Origin: an uncultured Oscillospiraceae bacterium
GTDB taxonomy: Bacteria > Bacillota > Clostridia > Oscillospirales > Acutalibacteraceae
NCBI GenBank assembly: GCA_900544715.1
Contig: UQWL01000006.1
Coordinates: forward strand, 1 to 64,000
Direction of reading: 5' to 3'
DNA length: 64,000 bases
Below the pieces are notes generated by a model. That model saw only the letters and a list, made by a program, of their open reading frames with translations. It did no database searches and was not told the origin of the DNA. This document shows positions 59,813 to 64,000 of this stretch, piece after piece. Position 1 is the first letter of the stretch; the number at the start of each line of letters is the position of its first letter. Made by a program: the position numbers and the translations under genes.

Positions 59813-61321
59813 TTAGGAATCCTTCCTGGCGGACAGCTTCTTTCTGGTCACCAGCAGAATCACCGCGCCAGCCATCAGCACACCGCCGACAATGTAGAAA
59901 ATAGTGGTGCCGATGCTGCCGGTGGAGGGCAGCTCATGGCCGGCAAGGTTCTTAACCTTGGTGTTCACAGAGCCATCCGTAATGCTCGTATTGAACACAG
60001 CGCTTTCACCTTCGGAAATGATGTTGCCATCCTGATCCTTGACCACCAGGACGGTCAGCTTGGGGTCAGTAGAATCAGTATCATAAGTTGCTTCAATGGT
60101 GAAATAGATATCATCGGCCTTATTGTAACCATCCGGAACGGTGGTTTCAACCAGCTTGTATTGGCCCGCATCCAGGCCGGTAAAGGTGAAGGTCGTTTGG
60201 CCGGTGATTTGATCACCGACGGCGACATAGTCCTTTGCCACTGCATCATATTTATACAGGGTAAAGCCTGCGCCTTCCAAAGGTTTACCCTCGCCATCCA
60301 CCTTGTCGGCAATCAGCTCATAGGTAAAAACGACAACCTTATCCCAGGGAGTTTCGCCAGTTTCAGGCTTGCCCTCGCCATTGTCATAGGGGTTATTGCT
60401 GTACTCCAGCTTGGCTTCATTGGGGTTGCCAGGGGCACCAATCACGGCCTTGTCATTCAGGGTTGCCGTGAATTCCACGGTGATTTTGGAGTCCTTGGTA
60501 ACTGTAGCTCCAGTGATCTGCTTTAAATCCGTAAAAATCACGTCAAAGGTGCAGCCGTCCGTAGCAGGATACACCACCGTGTAGTTGGAAGCGTCAATGA
60601 CCGTGCCGTCCACCTTGACCACAACGCTGCCCTCATCAAAGGTCAAACCAGCGGACATTTTATCGTGGAAGGCATAGTAATAGGTTTTGTAAGAATCATA
60701 CTTATTGGAAACGGTGCCAGTCAGCTGGAAGGGCACATGGTCGCCAATATCATAGTCCGCGCCGTCTTGCCAACCGGAGGTGTCGCCAGTGGAGTCGTTC
60801 TTCTCTTGAACCTTTTTATCCAGCGAGGGCGTATTCTCTTTGGTGTCAATCGTAATCTCATCCTGCCCGGCAGTATTCAGCATAACCAGAGAATAGGTAT
60901 CCCCATCACTGCCAGCCTTCGTTTCGGCGATCAGGTAGTAGCCCTGATGGACGCCCTCAAACTTGTCGTTTTTGGTTGTCGCATCGGCAGCCAGCCCGGC
61001 CTGCGTAATTTGGGCATAAACGGCGTCCGCAAAGCTCTGTATCGCCTCAGAGTCAGAAGCCATGCCGCCAATATGGGCAATGATCTCCGCATCGGTCGTT
61101 TTGCCCGTGGCTGCTTGCAGCACGTCACGATACTTCTCGTTGACGGTGTAAGCAAATTTGCCTTCACCGCCATCGGTGACGTTTAGCAGCCGGAAGGCTG
61201 CATACTCGGAGCCCTCCGCTCCACCTTTCATGGTGATGGTCGCCGCAAAAACAGTTGTGCCCAGCGCCAGTACCATAACCAACGCCAGGAAAACTGCAAG
61301 TGCTCTTTTCATGGTTTTCAT
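59813..61321 (-). CDS. Major pilin (isopeptide-forming fimbrial backbone protein)
   Basis: This is the secreted backbone pilin of 502 residues. The signal peptide ends near TTVFAA. The N-terminal pilin domain carries KENTPSLDKKV, likely the region of the polymerising lysine. A fimbrial isopeptide D2-type domain (about 190-330) and a Cna_B-like domain (about 340-450) contain the E-box YKLVETTVPDGYN. The sorting signal LPSTG is followed by a hydrophobic helix and RKKLSARKDS. ATG 61321 has AGGAGGG upstream; the longer frame does not. It is flanked by the tip adhesin and class C sortase. Confidence 0.93.
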   Translation of the reverse strand: MKTMKRALAVFLALVMVLALGTTVFAATITMKGGAEGSEYAAFRLLNVTDGGEGKFAYTVNEKYRDVLQAATGKTTDAEIIAHIGGMASDSEAIQSFADAVYAQITQAGLAADATTKNDKFEGVHQGYYLIAETKAGSDGDTYSLVMLNTAGQDEITIDTKENTPSLDKKVQEKNDSTGDTSGWQDGADYDIGDHVPFQLTGTVSNKYDSYKTYYYAFHDKMSAGLTFDEGSVVVKVDGTVIDASNYTVVYPATDGCTFDVIFTDLKQITGATVTKDSKITVEFTATLNDKAVIGAPGNPNEAKLEYSNNPYDNGEGKPETGETPWDKVVVFTYELIADKVDGEGKPLEGAGFTLYKYDAVAKDYVAVGDQITGQTTFTFTGLDAGQYKLVETTVPDGYNKADDIYFTIEATYDTDSTDPKLTVLVVKDQDGNIISEGESAVFNTSITDGSVNTKVKNLAGHELPSTGSIGTTIFYIVGGVLMAGAVILLVTRKKLSARKDS

Positions 61322-61408
61322 GATTGTTGTTCCCTCCTGTGTTAAATGAATTGAATGCGCTTTAAATTGGATGCCGCCGGCGCAATCCATTTCGCCGCGA
61401 AAAAGAGG

Positions 61409-64000
61409 TCAGTTTTTTGCCCTCCTTTCCCGCCTGCGCCTTAATCCGCATCCAGATATCAGGGCCGCTGCCATTAGCAGCAGGCCTCCGATTGCAAAGG
61501 GAGCCTGCCCAGGGCCGCCAGCTGCGGGCAGGGAGTAGGAAAGCCGGGTATCCTTCACGGTGATTTCCAGCGTGTTTGCGCCATCCACAGCTTCACCTGG
61601 GAAGGTTATTGTTCTATCCTCAGCGAGAGCATAGCCCTCAGGCGCCTTGATCTCCCGAAGGAGGTAAGTCCCCTCAGGCAGGCCAATCACCTTCAGCTGG
61701 CCGTTTGCATCCGTTGTCAGCTCGGTCACTGCTCCATCCGCGTCAAACAGATATTGCCCATCCTCCTGCCGGAAGGTCAGCGCGGTATTATCCTGATAAA
61801 TTTGGAATACAGCGCCTGCCAGGGATACGCGGGGATCATTTGCATCTACCTTCGTCAGCCTCAGGTTGTAAACCGGCTCGTCCGTTTGGGTGTTGACAAT
61901 CGTAATGGTATTCTCGCCGCCGCTGCCAGATAGCTGATAAACATACAGGGCGTTATTGTTGCTGGTGCTGGCGCTCACTTTGCTTTGGTTTTTGGCCACA
62001 TACTTTACATCGGCGCCGCCCTGCTGATAGAGCCGCAAGCCGTTTGCACAGCTCTCCACTCTGGAGGCATAACTGGTGTTGCTGCTGGTTGCCTTAACGG
62101 TAGACGTGCCCTGATAGGAGAGATAGTGCTTCCCATTGGAAGGCAGATTCCTCAAATAGAGGCCGCCCTTGCCAGAAAGAGCTTCAGCGCGCCACTGCAT
62201 CGCTTCGTCAACATCGCCTGGGGCAATGGAGCCATTCTGCATATTGACCTTCTTCCAGTTGCCTGCGCCAAAATCATATGCGCCGTTTGTGCCCGGGCTG
62301 CCGGTAAGCGCGTAGCCATCCGCAGACACCAGCAGATAGGCGCCGCCCTCTTCAATATGATCCACCTTGTGCCAGCCCGCAGGCTGGCCATCTGGAATGC
62401 CGTTTTGGTAGGTTGTGGTATAGCCCGGCACAGAATGCTCATGAACGGTATACACATGCCCCATGGGCAGCTTTTCCCAGGTGTAGGCCCACCCGTTCTC
62501 CCCGCTCAGGGTGATTGTGTCATACACCTTGCCATCCTGAAGCAAATCCACTGTAACCTGTGGGTAATTGCTTCCGCCGACCCACTGCTTCATCACGGTG
62601 AAGGCCGTGGTTTCCACCACTTTGTTGGTGAAGGTGGCGCCGCCGGGGGTGAGCTTCAGGGTGCCGCCATGCTGCTCGTCGCTGGACGCCTGATAGTTGT
62701 AATCCACCTGGCTCCAGATCTTGCCCCCATCGAAGCTCTTCTGCACATCCACCTTATCAATCTTGTAATAGGTTTTTTTAACGGGATTCCCATCCTGATC
62801 AGTGAAGGGGAGGGTTTCATCCACACGCTTGACGGTCACCGTGATGCGATACTGGGCTGAATCACTTGAAACCTCCGGATAGTCCGGGCCTGGCGGCTCC
62901 TCCGCAAGGGAGTAGACAAAGCTGGCCGTGCCGCCATCCTCTGCAATTTTATCCTTGCACAGTTCCTCCGTAAAAGAGAGGAGGCGATCAAAGCTGATGT
63001 TTCCATTCTGATCGCTGGTGCCGATGGAAACGATCTTGCCAGCCTCATCCTTTACGTGGAAGGTAAAGGCATATCCCCCTAAAGAGATGCTGCCGCCATT
63101 CTGGGTGAGCTTTTTGGTTGCGTTCAGGGTCAGGCGGGAGCCCACTGCGATGGGGTTCTTATCACCCACCAGCAAATAACCGTTGCAGAGGATGCCGCCG
63201 CCATGGGTGTGGGAGCTGTTCCCATTGATAAAGGCCCGGGCAAGCCCCTGCGCCCCGGCAATCGCCTCTGCATTGGGGGCCGCCGTCAGGCCCATCACAT
63301 AAGCCGCTTCCAAAGTTGCATCCACAGGCACGTTGCTGATGGCCACGCCATCCATGCTGCCCGACCAGTTGGCCGCGCCGTCGCCCAGCATGCCGCCCTC
63401 CACCAGGCTATTTAGGGCACAGAAATAATCCTGATAGCCATTTGCCATAAAAACGGGGCTATCCGCCGCATAAGTATGATCCTCATTCTTTGTCGATCCA
63501 CCGCCGGAAAGGTTTGTTCCCTCGGCGGAGTTTTGGTAGATTGCGCCGCCCTTCTTCACGCAAATATACACACGCCCGGTGGAGCAGCCCGCCACACCGC
63601 CGCCGAAGCCCCCGGCTCCATTTTCTGTAATCAGAACATTATAAACAGTGAGGTAAGCGCCATCGGAGCAAAACAGGCCGCCGCCGCCCCAGTGCGATTG
63701 TGTATTGGTAACGTTGTTGGTGATATAACCACCGGTAACACTGCTTTTGCCGCCTTGCGTGATCGCCACACCGCCGCCCTCGGCGATTTTCGCGGTGTTG
63801 CCGGAGATGAAGCCGCCGGTCATAAGGAAGGTGGTCTTCCTGTTCCAATCGGAGCGCACTCCGCCGCCGCCCGCCGCCTCATTGCCGGTGATATAGCCGC
63901 CGGTCAGCTCAAAGCTGGTGGTGCCGCTGATGAACACCCCGCCGCCGCCATCGAAATAGGCGCTGTCCGCCGCCGTGTTGTTGGTGATATAGCCGCCGGT
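61409..64000 (-). CDS. Large pilus tip adhesin / surface protein, 5' end outside window
   Basis: This surface protein has over 860 residues in view; the frame is open to base 64000. From the N-terminal side: Gly-rich TGGYITxN-type repeats of beta-helix character (63700-64000), a central region, SpaA/Cna_B-like domains (for example FTVMKQWVGGSNYPQVTVDLLQDG, split, near 62600-62500), an insert of about 150 residues (62400-61930) and a final SpaA domain ending in EGTYLLREIKAPEGYAL. The C-terminus has the LPAAG sorting signal, a helix and RRRRERRAKN. It is first in the pilus operon, so it is probably the tip adhesin. Confidence 0.88.
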   Translation of the reverse strand, partial: TGGYITNNTAADSAYFDGGGGVFISGTTSFELTGGYITGNEAAGGGGVRSDWNRKTTFLMTGGFISGNTAKIAEGGGVAITQGGKSSVTGGYITNNVTNTQSHWGGGGLFCSDGAYLTVYNVLITENGAGGFGGGVAGCSTGRVYICVKKGGAIYQNSAEGTNLSGGGSTKNEDHTYAADSPVFMANGYQDYFCALNSLVEGGMLGDGAANWSGSMDGVAISNVPVDATLEAAYVMGLTAAPNAEAIAGAQGLARAFINGNSSHTHGGGILCNGYLLVGDKNPIAVGSRLTLNATKKLTQNGGSISLGGYAFTFHVKDEAGKIVSIGTSDQNGNISFDRLLSFTEELCKDKIAEDGGTASFVYSLAEEPPGPDYPEVSSDSAQYRITVTVKRVDETLPFTDQDGNPVKKTYYKIDKVDVQKSFDGGKIWSQVDYNYQASSDEQHGGTLKLTPGGATFTNKVVETTAFTVMKQWVGGSNYPQVTVDLLQDGKVYDTITLSGENGWAYTWEKLPMGHVYTVHEHSVPGYTTTYQNGIPDGQPAGWHKVDHIEEGGAYLLVSADGYALTGSPGTNGAYDFGAGNWKKVNMQNGSIAPGDVDEAMQWRAEALSGKGGLYLRNLPSNGKHYLSYQGTSTVKATSSNTSYASRVESCANGLRLYQQGGADVKYVAKNQSKVSASTSNNNALYVYQLSGSGGENTITIVNTQTDEPVYNLRLTKVDANDPRVSLAGAVFQIYQDNTALTFRQEDGQYLFDADGAVTELTTDANGQLKVIGLPEGTYLLREIKAPEGYALAEDRTITFPGEAVDGANTLEITVKDTRLSYSLPAAGGPGQAPFAIGGLLLMAAALISGCGLRRRRERRAKN
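63714..64000 (-). repeat. Coding repeats in the adhesin (TGGYITxN units)
   Basis: Four copies of a roughly 24-base unit, whose plus-strand form ends GATATAGCCGCCGGT or close variants, lie at 63714-63736, 63795-63820, 63881-63904 and 63975-64000, spaced 84, 84 and 96 bases. The spacing is a multiple of three and the units encode Gly-rich beta-helix turns. Confidence 0.8.

Noticed and set aside
63714..64000. Regularly spaced repeats resembling a CRISPR array
   Set aside because: Spacing of 84, 84 and 96 bases keeps the reading frame, and the units encode Gly-rich beta-helix turns in a surface protein; the copies are imperfect and no cas genes are present.

Overview
The window comes from a strictly anaerobic, low-GC-lineage (Firmicutes/Clostridia, probably Oscillospirales/Ruminococcaceae-like) gut-type bacterium, although most of the sequence is itself fairly GC-rich. 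Evidence: rpsF-ssb-rpsR order, a DnaD plus DnaC/DnaI-type primosome pair, an anaerobic NrdD/NrdG ribonucleotide reductase, formate-tetrahydrofolate ligase, a SpoIIQ-like M23 protein (sporulation), sortase-assembled pili, strong AGGAGG-type ribosome sites and sigma-A-like promoters. The species cannot be named from the sequence alone.

Region 1 (1 to about 11.6 kb) is a visibly AT-richer mobile island: the 3' part of an XRE regulator, a type I restriction-modification operon (hsdM, hsdS, hsdR) with two unrecognised genes appended (a soluble 313-residue protein and a four-helix membrane protein, a possible defence add-on), a remnant-like spacer, then an XRE regulator translationally coupled to a large serine recombinase at the island edge.

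Region 2 (11.7 to 20 kb) is chromosomal: HAD phosphatase, GPH-type MFS transporter, metallophosphoesterase; a short-chain dehydrogenase whose ribosome site lies in a strong hairpin; a minus-strand TSCPD/aldose-epimerase/RluA operon; and a PlsY acyltransferase with an extra C-terminal HTH domain, preceded by a structured leader RNA I do not recognise. Region 3 (20 to 30 kb) holds rpsF-ssb-rpsR, a candidate small RNA, a G5/3D cell-wall protein, dnaD, dnaC, a methyltransferase, tex, a PPC-domain protein and a YhaM-like nuclease.

Region 4 (30 to 47.5 kb) has a VanZ-like protein, an orphan oligopeptide-binding lipoprotein, a fructokinase-like kinase, an M20 dipeptidase and an SGNH hydrolase (minus strand); an XRE regulator; nrdDG behind a consensus promoter and NrdR boxes; an aldo/keto reductase with ferredoxin tail; a GH18 hydrolase; and the complete branched-chain amino-acid ABC operon livKHMGF. 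Region 5 (47.8 to 57 kb) has a SpoIIQ-like protein, fhs, a murL-murD pair with a third, uncharacterised overlapping gene (an alternative D-glutamate route for peptidoglycan), mnmA and two membrane proteins including a DUF5058 member. Region 6 (57.4 to 64 kb) is a minus-strand pilus operon: tip adhesin (cut by the window edge), LPSTG major pilin, class C sortase, LIQTG minor pilin and a second sortase.

No tRNA, rRNA, complete insertion sequence or CRISPR array was seen. The best candidates for something undescribed are the two-gene tail of the restriction operon, the unknown third gene of the murL-murD operon, the PlsY-HTH fusion with its leader RNA, and the small-RNA locus at 21.1 kb.
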